Below are positions 29,025 to 38,557 of a DNA stretch of 64,000 bases, piece after piece. Position numbers and translations under genes: made by a program. The notes beneath the pieces are model-generated. The model had not been told where the DNA came from, searched no databases, and worked only from the letters and a program-made list of their open reading frames with translations. Every line of letters starts with the position of its first letter. Within the stretch, counting starts at the first letter, position 1. The stretch is from assembly GCA_934668875.1 (NCBI GenBank), contig CAKUON010000004.1, forward strand, positions 1 to 64,000, written 5' to 3'. Source of the stretch: an uncultured Collinsella sp. GTDB taxonomy: Bacteria > Actinomycetota > Coriobacteriia > Coriobacteriales > Coriobacteriaceae.

Positions 29025-30302
29025 ATGTCCACTAAGTATGCAATCGTTGGCGGCAAGCTCATCGACGGTACCGGTGCCGAGCCGGTCGAGAACTCCCTCG
29101 TTCTCGTCGACGACAACGGCAAGATTGAGTACGCCGGCGCCATGCAGGACCTTCCCGAGGGCGTTGAGGTCATCGACGCCGCCGGCAAGACCGTCCTTCC
29201 CGGCCTGATCGACACCCACCTGCATTTCTCGGGCAACTTGACCGACGATGACACCGACTGGGTCATGCAGCCGCTCCTCGAGAAGCAGGCCGTCGCCGTC
29301 AAGCAGGCCTACGACTGCCTCACCCACGGCCTCACCACCGTCTGCGAGATCGGTCGCTTTGGTATCCAGATCCGTGACTGCATCGACAAGGGCGTCTTCA
29401 AGGGCCCGCGCGTTCTGGCCACCGGCCTTGGCTTCTGCCGCGTTGCCGGCCACGGCGACTCCCACCACTGCAGCCAGGAGCTCAACAAGGAATCGCACCC
29501 CTGGGGCGACCAGGTCGACGGTCCTTGGGATCTGCGCAAGGCTGTCCGTCGTCGCCTGCGTGAGAACCCCGATGCCATCAAGATCTGGGCTACCGGTGGC
29601 GGCATCTGGCGCTGGGACTCCGGTCGCGACCAACACTACTGCTCCGAGGAGATCCAGGCCGTGGTCGAAGAGGCCAAGATGGTCGGCATTCCCGTGTGGA
29701 GCCACTGCTACAACAACCACGCCGCTGCCTACGATTCCGTCCGCTTTGGCTGCGAGCAGCTGATTCACGGCTTCGACATCGATGAGCGCACCATGGACCT
29801 CATGGCCGAGCAGGGTACCTTCTTTACCCCGACGATTGCCTTCCTGCCCACCTGGTACTCCACTTATCCGCCCGTCTACGTCCCCGAGTTGCACGACAAG
29901 TACGAGGGCACCCTGGTCGAGAAGGAGCTGCAGCGCAACTACGACTGCCTGCGCGAGGCCAAGAAGCGCGGCGTCGTCATGACGATCGGCTCCGACTCCT
30001 TCTCCTTCGTCACCCCGTACGGCACCTGCTCCATCGAGGAGATGTACGAGTTCGTCGACAAGATCGGCTTCACCCCGGTCGAGACCATCACCTGTGCCAC
30101 TCTCAACGGTGCCAAGATGTGCCACATCGAGGACGAGACCGGTTCCATCGAGGCCGGCAAGTGCGCCGACCTGCTGGTCGTCAACGGTGACGTCGCCGCC
30201 GACATCCACGTGCTCAACACCGACAACATGGACGTCATCATGAAGGACGGCTGGATTGTCGAGGGCGGCAGCTTCGGCGAGGCAAACAAGTACAGCGCCT
30301 AA
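29025..30302 (+). CDS. amidohydrolase-family metal hydrolase
   Basis: This is a 425-residue TIM-barrel metal hydrolase. The metal ligands are visible: HLH in GLIDTHLHFSG, a lysine in AIKIWATGGG that is a candidate carbamylated bridge, His in SHCYNNH, His in LIHGFDID and Asp in TIGSDSF. The N- and C-terminal strands with ADLLVVNGD form the usual composite sheet. Related enzymes cleave dipeptides or cyclic amides; the substrate cannot be read from sequence. GGAGG precedes the ATG. Context with a permease and carbamate kinase suggests a nitrogen compound. Confidence 0.88.
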   Translation: MSTKYAIVGGKLIDGTGAEPVENSLVLVDDNGKIEYAGAMQDLPEGVEVIDAAGKTVLPGLIDTHLHFSGNLTDDDTDWVMQPLLEKQAVAVKQAYDCLTHGLTTVCEIGRFGIQIRDCIDKGVFKGPRVLATGLGFCRVAGHGDSHHCSQELNKESHPWGDQVDGPWDLRKAVRRRLRENPDAIKIWATGGGIWRWDSGRDQHYCSEEIQAVVEEAKMVGIPVWSHCYNNHAAAYDSVRFGCEQLIHGFDIDERTMDLMAEQGTFFTPTIAFLPTWYSTYPPVYVPELHDKYEGTLVEKELQRNYDCLREAKKRGVVMTIGSDSFSFVTPYGTCSIEEMYEFVDKIGFTPVETITCATLNGAKMCHIEDETGSIEAGKCADLLVVNGDVAADIHVLNTDNMDVIMKDGWIVEGGSFGEANKYSA

Positions 30303-30343
30303 GCTACCGTTCATCGATGGCTGGATGTAAAACACAGTATTTG

Positions 30344-30382
30344 ATTGCATAATGCAATGGAGAGGGTCGCTTGCGGCCCTCT
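30344..30382 (+). promoter_or_regulatory. palindrome and leader hairpin before the sensor kinase
   Basis: ATTGCATAATGCAAT (30344-30358) is a palindrome with one central mismatch and contains a CATAAT -10-like box. A terminator-like stem (30361-30370 with 30373-30382, tight loop) follows directly and is followed by ttattg. The kinase start is about 35 bases further on. Confidence 0.45.
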
Positions 30383-30420
30383 TTATTGCTATGGGGTGCG
30401 TCAGTAAGAAGGGGATGACG

Positions 30421-31806
30421 GTGGATCTCAATAGGCTGATTCTGGGCAAGAGCTACAACTCTACCAAGGTCTTTCGTACCGCTCAGCATGTGGTTCAAGC
30501 CATCTTGCTCGGTATTGTCGTTCCGCTGCTTATCCTGCTGCTCATCTGGGATCTAACCGATAATCCCAATCCCGTTCCGGCCGTTGTCGTCATTGCCGGC
30601 TTGGTCATGCTGTGCTTCTTCTTCTCGTACGTCTTTGTCGTTCCCGACGATCTCACATCGAGCGCAACCGACCGCACGCTCGCCATCGCATCAAAAATAT
30701 TCGCCTACACGTCGCGCGGCCTTACGCCCGAGGCCGCCCTGGGCGCCTCTAAGATCATCCTGTCCGAGACCATCGCCTCTGCCATCTGCTTTACCGACGG
30801 CAAACAGGTGTTGGCAAGCTGGGGCGAGGATTCGGCAAAGTGTCCCGCCGGCACCCCGGTTGTGCTCAAGACCACGCTCAACGTCATCGAGACGGGCGAG
30901 CAAAGCGTGTTTTCGCGCGACGCCTCCAATGAGACGGGTGGCTACTTTCCGCGCCTGCGCGCCGGTATTGTCGCACCGCTTACCGTGCGCGGGCATTGCG
31001 TGGGCACGCTCGAGCTGTATTATCCCCGTCTGAGCAGCATCGATATGCGCCAGACGGCGCTTGCCTCGGGCTTTGCCGACCTCATTTCCACGCAGCTTGC
31101 GAGCTTTGAGCTCGAGCGCCAGGACGAGCTCACGGCCCGCGTGGAGCTGCGCGCCTTGCAATCGCAGGTCGATCCTCATTTTCTGTTTAACACCATCAGC
31201 ACCATCGTGTCGCTCGTTCGAACCGAGCCCGACAAGGCGCGGTCGCTGCTGATCGACTTTTCCAATTACTATCGTCAGACGCTTTCTGATTCCGATACGC
31301 TCACCACGCTCGAGCACGAGGTGGAACAGGGCACTCGCTACATCAATCTTATGCAGGCTCGTTATGGCGACGGCCGTCTGCGCGTCTCGGTCGATATCGA
31401 CTTTGAGGTGCGCGATTGCATGGTGCCGCCGTTTATCTTGCAGCCGTTGCTCGAAAACTGCATCAAGCACGCGCAGCGCGAGACCGAGCCGCTTTCTATT
31501 CATGTTAGGGCTTTCGAGACCGATGACGGTTTGGAGATCATCGTCGAGGACGATGGCATCGGTATGAGCGAAGAGGTCTGCGCGCATCTGTTTGAGCAAC
31601 ATCGCCGAGAGGAGCCCGAGAGCATTACCGCCGACGGCTCCGTCAAGCGAGGTTGCGGCCTGGCGCTCTTCAACGTGCTTCAGCGCATCCATTTCTTTTA
31701 CGGAGAAGATTCCGGCATGCGCGTGGAGTCCCAGGAGGACGTGGGGACGCAGGTTATCGTCGAGCTGAACGGCGAGCCGCATGAGCCGGCGCCGTTGACG
31801 GCGTAG
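30421..31806 (+). CDS. LytS-type sensor histidine kinase (pair 1)
   Basis: Two membrane helices near the N-terminus (about 25-45 and 53-75) are followed by a GAF-like domain of about 150 residues. The His_kinase domain has the phosphoacceptor in QSQVDPHFLFN, and the HATPase domain has N and G boxes in LENCIKHA and DDGIGM. It should phosphorylate the LytTR regulator that follows. The GTG start is chosen for AAGGGG at six bases; the in-frame ATG at 30415 is an alternative. It is a paralogue of the kinase at 36328. Confidence 0.9.
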   Translation: MDLNRLILGKSYNSTKVFRTAQHVVQAILLGIVVPLLILLLIWDLTDNPNPVPAVVVIAGLVMLCFFFSYVFVVPDDLTSSATDRTLAIASKIFAYTSRGLTPEAALGASKIILSETIASAICFTDGKQVLASWGEDSAKCPAGTPVVLKTTLNVIETGEQSVFSRDASNETGGYFPRLRAGIVAPLTVRGHCVGTLELYYPRLSSIDMRQTALASGFADLISTQLASFELERQDELTARVELRALQSQVDPHFLFNTISTIVSLVRTEPDKARSLLIDFSNYYRQTLSDSDTLTTLEHEVEQGTRYINLMQARYGDGRLRVSVDIDFEVRDCMVPPFILQPLLENCIKHAQRETEPLSIHVRAFETDDGLEIIVEDDGIGMSEEVCAHLFEQHRREEPESITADGSVKRGCGLALFNVLQRIHFFYGEDSGMRVESQEDVGTQVIVELNGEPHEPAPLTA

Positions 31807-31839
31807 CACGCGAGTGTATTGAGGAGAGAGGAAGCGCAC

Positions 31840-32574
31840 ATGTCCGAGGGCTGGAACATCCTGGTGGTTGATGACGAGCCTCCCATTAGGGCTGAGCTAC
31901 GCTATCTGTTGGAAAAGGATACGCGTGTGGGTCAGATTGCCGAGGCGGGCAATGTCGCCGAAGCCGTGGAGTCGATTCTGTCGAACAAGCCCGACGTGTT
32001 GTTTTTAGACATTACCATGCCCGGTCGCTCGGGAATTGAGCTTGCCGAGACGCTGAAGAACCTAAAGACGCCGCCGGTCGTGGTGTTTGTGACGGCATTT
32101 GCCGAGTTTGCCGCCGATGCGTATAACCTCGATGCGGTCGACTATATCGTCAAGCCGGTCGAGGACGCACGCCTGTCAAAGGCACTCGACAAGATCGAGG
32201 CGGCCTTGGGTGTCCGTCGTGTTATCCACGCTCCGCGCCAGCCTTTGCGTCTGACGGTGGACCGCGGGGGCAAAAAGGTGTTCATTCCCGCCGCAGACGT
32301 CTGCTACTTTGAGGCGCGCGCCGATTTTTGCAACGCCATCTGCGCCGAGGGAACGTACCTGATCAATGAGTCGATCTCTTCGCTCGAGCGTCGCTTGAGC
32401 TCCGAGGGTTTTATTCGCGTTCATCGCAGCTATCTGGTCAATTTGGAAGACGTGCACAATGTTGAGATTGGCTCCACGGGGTTGATGGAGCTCAGGCTCG
32501 ACCGCGTGAGCTCGACGGTACCGGTGTCCCGTCGTCGTGCCGCCGAGGTCAAGTCGCACCTGGGGCTTGCGTAA
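31840..32574 (+). CDS. LytTR-family response regulator (pair 1)
   Basis: The 244-residue protein has a receiver domain (DDEPP acidic pocket, phosphoacceptor Asp in VLFLDITMP, Thr in VTAFAEF, Lys in IVKPVED) and a C-terminal LytTR DNA-binding domain (about 140-240, with FIRVHRSYLVNL). It should act with the kinase 33 bases upstream. AGAGGA precedes the ATG. No target site was identified. Confidence 0.93.
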   Translation: MSEGWNILVVDDEPPIRAELRYLLEKDTRVGQIAEAGNVAEAVESILSNKPDVLFLDITMPGRSGIELAETLKNLKTPPVVVFVTAFAEFAADAYNLDAVDYIVKPVEDARLSKALDKIEAALGVRRVIHAPRQPLRLTVDRGGKKVFIPAADVCYFEARADFCNAICAEGTYLINESISSLERRLSSEGFIRVHRSYLVNLEDVHNVEIGSTGLMELRLDRVSSTVPVSRRRAAEVKSHLGLA

Positions 32575-32666
32575 GAGGCTTGCGTGCCGTCGTTTACCAT
32601 CGCAGGTTTGGCATGGGCGCGCGGTGGGCATAATGGGTGGCATCGAATGAAATCGAAAGGATCATT

Positions 32667-33611
32667 ATGCCCGCGCTTATCACCCATCATCTGTTTGGCG
32701 AGGAAAGCATCGACCGTCTTCCGCAGGGCGTCATCACGTCCGATGAAGAGCGCATTGCCTTTATCTTGGGCAACCAAGGCCCCGACCCGTTTTTCTTTCA
32801 CATTCTGACACCGCGTGTTTCCGACTGTACGCTGCTGGCGCAGGTCATGCATCGCTCGCGCATGTCTCGCCAGTTCGCGTGCCTGCGCGACGGCGTGTCG
32901 CATCTGCTGCCGCGCGACGCCAACTTGGGTCGCGCCTTTGCGCTGGGTCTGCTGTCGCACTATGTGCTCGACCGTAATGCCCATCCCTTTGTCTATGAGC
33001 AGCAGTTTGGCATCGTGGAGTCCGATTCAGGGCTTGAGGATTCGAGCAGCCAGGTCCATGCCGTGATCGAGAGCGACTTGGATGTACTGATGCTGCAGCT
33101 TAAGCGCGATGGCGCTACGGTCGACGATTACCCGCCGGCGGGCGAGATCGTCACCACCGATCGCATCAATCGCGTTGCCGGCGTGCTGATGAGCTATGTT
33201 GCCGGACGCGTGTACGGCATTGACATTCCGGCGGGGGAGTACGGTGCTGCCGTTGCCAATATGCAGCGACTTTACCGTGCGATTGAGCCGGCCGGCTCCG
33301 TAAAGACGCGCGCGATCTCGCTGGTTGAGGGCTTGGTGCACGACTACTCGCTGCTCGACGGCCTTGCCCATCGCGTGACGACGGAGCTGCCCGAGCGCAC
33401 CGGTAACCTGGGCCATCTGACATGGAAGAATCCCTTTACCGATGAGGTCTCGACCGAGAGTTTCCCCGAGGTCTTTGATCGCGCGCTGGTCGATTACGAG
33501 TGCACGGTCGCGCGTTTTATCGAGACCGGTGACATGGAGGCCGTGACCAGTCACGTCAATTACAGCGGCCGCGTGCTCGATGCCGATGAGGAGTTCGACC
33601 GCGAGGAATAG
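32667..33611 (+). CDS. zinc-dependent phospholipase C-like protein
   Basis: This 314-residue protein resembles the bacterial zinc-dependent phospholipase C fold. Histidines in MPALITHH, NQGPDPFFFH and LLSHYVLDRNAHPF are candidate zinc ligands. There is no signal peptide, so it should be cytoplasmic. The substrate is not known. AAAGGA lies seven bases before the ATG, and CATAAT at about 32630 is a possible -10 box. Confidence 0.8.
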   Translation: MPALITHHLFGEESIDRLPQGVITSDEERIAFILGNQGPDPFFFHILTPRVSDCTLLAQVMHRSRMSRQFACLRDGVSHLLPRDANLGRAFALGLLSHYVLDRNAHPFVYEQQFGIVESDSGLEDSSSQVHAVIESDLDVLMLQLKRDGATVDDYPPAGEIVTTDRINRVAGVLMSYVAGRVYGIDIPAGEYGAAVANMQRLYRAIEPAGSVKTRAISLVEGLVHDYSLLDGLAHRVTTELPERTGNLGHLTWKNPFTDEVSTESFPEVFDRALVDYECTVARFIETGDMEAVTSHVNYSGRVLDADEEFDREE

Positions 33612-33712
33612 GGCCCGCGCGTGCCCCTTTGCCGAATCCTTACCGGTGCTTCTGGACAATTGGGGTACGATGAACTAGCTGCATATCGGGCGAATACGAA
33701 GGGTCCCTGTCC

Positions 33713-34972
33713 ATGAAATACACCAAGCTCGAGCGTAACTGGGTCATGTACGATGTGGGAAACTCGGCCCTCGTGCTGCTCAATACCTCGGTGGTGCCCA
33801 TCTACTTTAACGCCATCAATACCGGTGCTTCCTCGGCAGACCTGGTGGTCGCTTGGGGCAACGCGCAGACGATTGCCTCGCTGGTCATTGCCATGCTCAT
33901 GCCCATTCTGGGCGCGCTTGCCGATTACGCCGGCAACAAGATCAAGTTCTTCTTGGGCTTCTTCCTCACGGGCCTGGTTCTTTGCCTGGCGCAGGCTATC
34001 CCAATGTCCGCCATGGCATTTTTGACCGTGTACGTGCTGTGCACCATCGGCCTTAACTCTTCTATGACGTTCTACGACGCCATGCTGCCCGACATTACCA
34101 CCGACGAGCGCATGGACGCCGTGTCCAGTTCGGGCTATGCCTGGGGCTACATCGGTTCCACCGTGCCGTTCATCATCTGCCTGGCGCTCATCATGGGTGG
34201 CCCCGCTCTTGGCGTCCCCACCATGCTGGCAACGCGTCTGTCGTTTATCATCACCGGTGCCTGGTGGCTCATCTTTACCCTGCCGCTCATTCGCACCTAT
34301 AAGCAAAAGTACGGTCGCGAGCGCAGTCCCGAGGACACCATCGGCCACATCGTGGGCGGCGTGTTCTCCGAGGTCGGACATACCATGCGCGAGATTGCCC
34401 ACAACAAGACCGTGCTGGTCTACATGATCGCGTTCTTCTTCTACATCGACGGTGTGCACACGGTCATTTCCATGGCAACCAGCTATGGATCGGCTTTGGG
34501 CATCGATTCGACGCAGCTGGTGCTGGCGCTGCTCGTCACGCAGTTCGTGGCCTTTCCGTCCGCCATCATCTACGGCAAGCTTGCCGGTCGCGTGGGCACG
34601 CTCAAAATGATCCTGGTGGCGGTCGCCGCCTACATGGGGATTGTGCTGTTCGCCGCGTTCTTCCTAAAGACCGCCTTTGAATTCTGGGTGCTTGCCATTA
34701 TGGTCGGCCTGTTCCAGGGCGGTGTGCAGGCGCTCAGCCGCAGCTACTTCGGCCGCATTATCCCCAAGGAAAAGTCCAACGAGTACTACGGCTTCTTTGA
34801 CATCTTTGGTCGTTATGCAAGCGTTATGGGCACCTTCCTGGTGTCGGTCGTTACCTCGCTGACCGGCAACCCGTCGCTGGGCGTCCTTTCCATTGGCGTG
34901 CTGTTGGTCGTTGGCTTTATGCTGCTGGTCCGCCTGTCCCGCATGACTCGGGCGGCAGAGCAGGCCGCATAG
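33713..34972 (+). CDS. Atg22/UMF1-type MFS transporter
   Basis: The 419-residue protein has about 12 membrane helices and the family's opening NWVMYDVGNSA, followed by a long first half with GALADYAGNK. Atg22-like MFS proteins export amino acids or related solutes. The substrate is unknown. It stands alone on the plus strand between a phospholipase-like gene and a glycosyltransferase. Confidence 0.88.
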   Translation: MKYTKLERNWVMYDVGNSALVLLNTSVVPIYFNAINTGASSADLVVAWGNAQTIASLVIAMLMPILGALADYAGNKIKFFLGFFLTGLVLCLAQAIPMSAMAFLTVYVLCTIGLNSSMTFYDAMLPDITTDERMDAVSSSGYAWGYIGSTVPFIICLALIMGGPALGVPTMLATRLSFIITGAWWLIFTLPLIRTYKQKYGRERSPEDTIGHIVGGVFSEVGHTMREIAHNKTVLVYMIAFFFYIDGVHTVISMATSYGSALGIDSTQLVLALLVTQFVAFPSAIIYGKLAGRVGTLKMILVAVAAYMGIVLFAAFFLKTAFEFWVLAIMVGLFQGGVQALSRSYFGRIIPKEKSNEYYGFFDIFGRYASVMGTFLVSVVTSLTGNPSLGVLSIGVLLVVGFMLLVRLSRMTRAAEQAA

Positions 34973-35064
34973 GAACTGGCCGGTAATTGCGTCCGCCGCG
35001 ATACTCTTTTGGGGTTATCCGCAATAAACATTCTGACTTTCGAACAATGATTAGCTCAAGTGGG

Positions 35065-35123
35065 TATGATGGAGTCAGCTAGGTCGCGGGGCGTCGCCTG
35101 TGTTTGGCGGCGTCCCGTTTTTG
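35065..35123 (+). promoter_or_regulatory. promoter and leader hairpin of the glycosyltransferase operon
   Basis: TATGAT at 35065-35070 is a -10-like box. An 11 bp stem (35088-35098 with 35106-35116, two wobble pairs) and a T run follow, and GGGAGGGCAAGG, the ribosome site, comes soon after. The mRNA would carry this terminator-like hairpin in its leader. Confidence 0.45.
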
Positions 35124-35143
35124 TGTTGCAGGGAGGGCAAGGC

Positions 35144-36331
35144 ATGAACGCCACGGTCGTGATTCCAACGTATTGGGCGGGCGATGACGCTCGCGCAAAC
35201 GCCCCTGGCACCTATGACCATTCGACACGACTCAACGCCGACAATCCCGAACTCGACCGCTGCCTGGCCTCGCTTGAGCAGGTGCGCGACATCCCGCGCA
35301 TCATCCTTTTGGTGGTCTGTCCCGTTTCTGCCACAGCCGATGTGTCGCTGCGCGTGCACGAGATCGTCGACGCGCATCCCACGCTCAAGGTCACCGTTGT
35401 CACCAACACCCAGGCCTCGCGCATCGCAGACCGGGTTGCTCAGATCGCGCCCAAGGGTTCGGGCGAGTGCGTGAGCCTGCGAGGCTACGGTGCCATCCGC
35501 AACATGGGGCTGGCCTGTGCCGCTGTGCTGGGGCATGACGCGGTTATCTTTTTGGATGACGATGAGACTGTCATCGACGCCGACTTTATGAAGCGCGCGA
35601 CCTATGCGTTGGGGCAGCAGACGCGTCAGGGCTTGCCGATCTTGGTCAAGAGTGGCTATTTCTATGATCGCGACGGCTCGCCGCTGGCTCCCACGGACAA
35701 GGCGGGCATCTGCCATCGTTGGTGGACCAAGCGCATCGAGTTCAACCGTTGGATGAAAAAGGCACTCTCGGGCACCCGCATCTCGCGCTCCAACTACGTG
35801 TGCGGCGGCCTGATGGCCCTGCACGCCCGCGCCTTTACGCGTGTGGCCTTTGACCCGTTTATCACCCGCGGCGAGGACTTGGATTACCTCTTTAACATGC
35901 GCATGTTTGGCTACGACGTGTGGTTCGATAACGAGTGGACCGTGCGCCATCTGCCTCCGGAGTCCGAAAAGCGCTCACCGCGCTTTATGCAGGATGTATA
36001 CCGTTGGTACTACGAACGGGCCAAGTTGACGTTCGCCGCGCATCAAAAGGAGCTCATTCCCGTTACGGCGGCATCGCTCATGCCCTACCCGGGCCCGTGG
36101 ATTTCGCGCGAGCTCGACGACCGCGTGCGCAAGACCGCTATGGTCCGCAGCGTGTTTACCCGCGAGCATGAAGGCTACCTGCGCATCTGGCGCCATGGTA
36201 TCGACGAGGCAAAGGCCTATGCGCGCCAAAACGCTGCAAGCTACCTGCGTTTCCAGAGCTTTTGGCCCAAGATCATGGACGGGCTTTGGCGTGACGCACA
36301 ACTGATCAGTATCCTGGAGGGGGCCGAATGA
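35144..36331 (+). CDS. family 2 glycosyltransferase
   Basis: The 395-residue protein has a GT-A fold: it opens MNATVVIPTYW, and the metal-binding acidic motif is FLDDDETV. A second conserved block is RGEDLDYLFNMRMFGYD. No membrane helices are seen. It probably moves a sugar onto an envelope or storage molecule. I start at the ATG after GGGAGGGCAAGG. Its stop overlaps the histidine kinase start by four bases, an unusual pairing with a sensor. Confidence 0.87.
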   Translation: MNATVVIPTYWAGDDARANAPGTYDHSTRLNADNPELDRCLASLEQVRDIPRIILLVVCPVSATADVSLRVHEIVDAHPTLKVTVVTNTQASRIADRVAQIAPKGSGECVSLRGYGAIRNMGLACAAVLGHDAVIFLDDDETVIDADFMKRATYALGQQTRQGLPILVKSGYFYDRDGSPLAPTDKAGICHRWWTKRIEFNRWMKKALSGTRISRSNYVCGGLMALHARAFTRVAFDPFITRGEDLDYLFNMRMFGYDVWFDNEWTVRHLPPESEKRSPRFMQDVYRWYYERAKLTFAAHQKELIPVTAASLMPYPGPWISRELDDRVRKTAMVRSVFTREHEGYLRIWRHGIDEAKAYARQNAASYLRFQSFWPKIMDGLWRDAQLISILEGAE

Positions 36332-37671
36332 TCGACCGCCGCGCCCAGCGCGATAGTTCAATATCAATCTTTCGCATCATTGCCGTTGCCTGCGCCATTT
36401 GCGTGCTGGTGTACTTTATTTTTGCCTTGGTGACCGGTATCGAGCCGATTGCCACGGTGATTGCCTGCGCGCTGCTGTGCATCTTTCTGTGCATCTTTAT
36501 CTTTTTGACGCTCAATCCCGATTCGGTGCGCTCCCAGTACACCGAGGAGACGCTCTCGGTGGCCTCGGCCATGCTCGAGGACATTAAGGGCGGTTTGACA
36601 CAGGAATCGGCGCGTTTGGTGTGCCAGCGCATTTTGCCCGAGACGCGCGCCATGACGGTGGCCATCACCGACGAGGACAACGTGCTTGCCTGCGCGGGCG
36701 AGTTTGAGGAAAAACTACTGCCGGATTCTCCCATCCACACGCTTGCCACACGCTACGTTATCGAACATGGCATCGTGCAGTCGTTCAACCGTATGGTGGA
36801 TGTCGTAGGCTCGGACGGCTCGCACAACCAAGTCCCCGCCGGCATTATCGCCCCCATCAAGGTGGGCGATCGTACCGTCGGTACGCTCAAGTTCTACTAC
36901 AAGACCCCGCGCGCCGTCGACCGTACCCAGTACGCGCTTGCCTCGGGCTTTGCCGAGATTTTGTCCACGCAGCTCGCCATCCACGAGCTCGAGGTGCAAA
37001 AGGAACTCACGGCGCGCGCCGAGGTGCGTGCGCTGCAGGCGCAGATTAACCCGCACTTCCTGTTCAACACGCTGAACACCATTGCATCGTTTACGCGCAC
37101 CGACCCGCTGCGGGCCCGCGAACTGCTTCGTGAGTTCTCATCGTTCTATCGCGCCACGCTCGACAACTCGGGATCGCTTATTCCGGTCTCGCGCGAGGTC
37201 GCACAGACCAAGCGCTACCTTACCTTTGAGAAGGCCCGCTTTGGCGAGGACCGCGTGCTTGCGACGTTCGATGTGTCCGAGGACGTGGAAGATACGCTGG
37301 TGCCGGCGTTCGTGATCCAGCCGATTGTCGAGAACGCCGTGCGTCATGGTATGGGCGATGACGACGCCCTGAGGATCGACGTGACCGTTCACCAAGACGG
37401 CGAGGATGCAATCTTGATTGCCGTGGCCGATAATGGCGTGGGCATGGATGAGGGTACCGCCGCCAGACTGTTTGACGAGCGCTCCGCCCGTCCCGACGCC
37501 AGCTCTCCCCAGGGTGGCGGCGCCGGTGTGGCCATGCACAATATTTCGGAACGCATCCATCGCTTTTATGGGCCACACTCCTATACACGTGTCGAATCGG
37601 CGCCGGGTAAGGGCACCAAAGTGCTTCTTCATCTTGATTTGTCAGAGAGCATCTTTGACATTCAAGAGTAA
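36328..37671 (+). CDS. LytS-type sensor histidine kinase (pair 2)
   Basis: The protein has two membrane helices (about 14-37 and 41-62), a GAF-like domain, the phosphoacceptor in QAQINPHFLFN and HATPase motifs VENAVRH and DNGVGM. It is 447 residues and parallels the kinase at 30421 throughout. The four-base overlap with the glycosyltransferase indicates one mRNA. It lacks the multi-pass LytS sensor domain. Confidence 0.92.
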   Translation: MIDRRAQRDSSISIFRIIAVACAICVLVYFIFALVTGIEPIATVIACALLCIFLCIFIFLTLNPDSVRSQYTEETLSVASAMLEDIKGGLTQESARLVCQRILPETRAMTVAITDEDNVLACAGEFEEKLLPDSPIHTLATRYVIEHGIVQSFNRMVDVVGSDGSHNQVPAGIIAPIKVGDRTVGTLKFYYKTPRAVDRTQYALASGFAEILSTQLAIHELEVQKELTARAEVRALQAQINPHFLFNTLNTIASFTRTDPLRARELLREFSSFYRATLDNSGSLIPVSREVAQTKRYLTFEKARFGEDRVLATFDVSEDVEDTLVPAFVIQPIVENAVRHGMGDDDALRIDVTVHQDGEDAILIAVADNGVGMDEGTAARLFDERSARPDASSPQGGGAGVAMHNISERIHRFYGPHSYTRVESAPGKGTKVLLHLDLSESIFDIQE

Positions 37672-37743
37672 AATAAAAGGCTACGGGCTCAACGTCATGC
37701 GACGGATGCCCGGCGTAGTTAGTTGACGAAAGGTTTTATCCCT

Positions 37744-38460
37744 ATGCTGCGTGCGATGATTGTGGATGATGAGGCGCCGGCTCGCTCGGAGCTTCGCTTC
37801 TTGCTCGAGCAAACGGGCAAGATCGGCACGATCACGGAGGCGTCGAGCGTTCGCTCCGCCATCGAGATGCTTATGGAAAGTCGCGTGGATGTCGTGTTTC
37901 TCGATATCTCGATGCCCGGTGCCTCGGGCCTGCAACTTGCCGAGGCGCTGCATAAGCTCAAAAATCCGCCGGCGATCGTGTTTGTGACTGCGTATAGCGA
38001 CCATGCGGTCGAGGCATTCGACGTGGATGCCGTCGATTATCTGATGAAGCCTGTCGAGGAAGCTCGCTTGGATCGAGCGATCGAGAAGGTTATGCAGCGC
38101 GCCAAGCCGGTCACGGACAGCAAGGTGACCATCGAGCGTATCCCGGTGGAAAAGGGCGGCCGCAAGGTGCTCATTCCCGTGGACGACATTCGCTTTATCA
38201 TGGCCAAGGACGATTACTCCTGCATCTATACCGTCGATGATCGCTTTTTGTCGACGACCTCGCTAGCGCAGTTTGAGGCCAAGCTCTGCGACTTTGGCTT
38301 CTTCCGTGTTCACCGCCGCTATATCGTCAACCTGGCGTGCGTCACGGACGTTGAGACGGTGCCCTCGGGCGCCATCCAGCTGGGCATTACGGGCGTCGAC
38401 GAACGCGTGCCGGTTTCGCGCCGCCGCGTCGTGCCGCTCAAGAAGGCTCTGAGTCTCTAG
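37744..38460 (+). CDS. LytTR-family response regulator (pair 2)
   Basis: A receiver domain (acidic DDEAP, phosphoacceptor in VVFLDISMPG, Thr in FVTAYSD, Lys in LMKPVEEA) is joined to a LytTR domain ending PVSRRRVVPL. It is 238 residues and resembles the regulator at 31840. I start at MLRAMIV after GAAAGG. It lies 72 bases after its kinase and ends at a strong terminator. Confidence 0.93.
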   Translation: MLRAMIVDDEAPARSELRFLLEQTGKIGTITEASSVRSAIEMLMESRVDVVFLDISMPGASGLQLAEALHKLKNPPAIVFVTAYSDHAVEAFDVDAVDYLMKPVEEARLDRAIEKVMQRAKPVTDSKVTIERIPVEKGGRKVLIPVDDIRFIMAKDDYSCIYTVDDRFLSTTSLAQFEAKLCDFGFFRVHRRYIVNLACVTDVETVPSGAIQLGITGVDERVPVSRRRVVPLKKALSL

Positions 38461-38466
38461 CACACT

Positions 38467-38517
38467 GGCCCCGCAGCCCTGTAGACCCATCGTCTGCGGG
38501 GCCGTGGGGCCTTTTTT
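38467..38517 (+). terminator. terminator of the glycosyltransferase/two-component operon
   Basis: A perfect 10 bp stem (38467-38476 with 38494-38503) has a 17-base loop, and a run of six T follows a few bases later. Confidence 0.85.
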
Positions 38518-38557
38518 GTATGTATCTGCCGAATCGTTTTTTTGCGGAAGGGATCCC

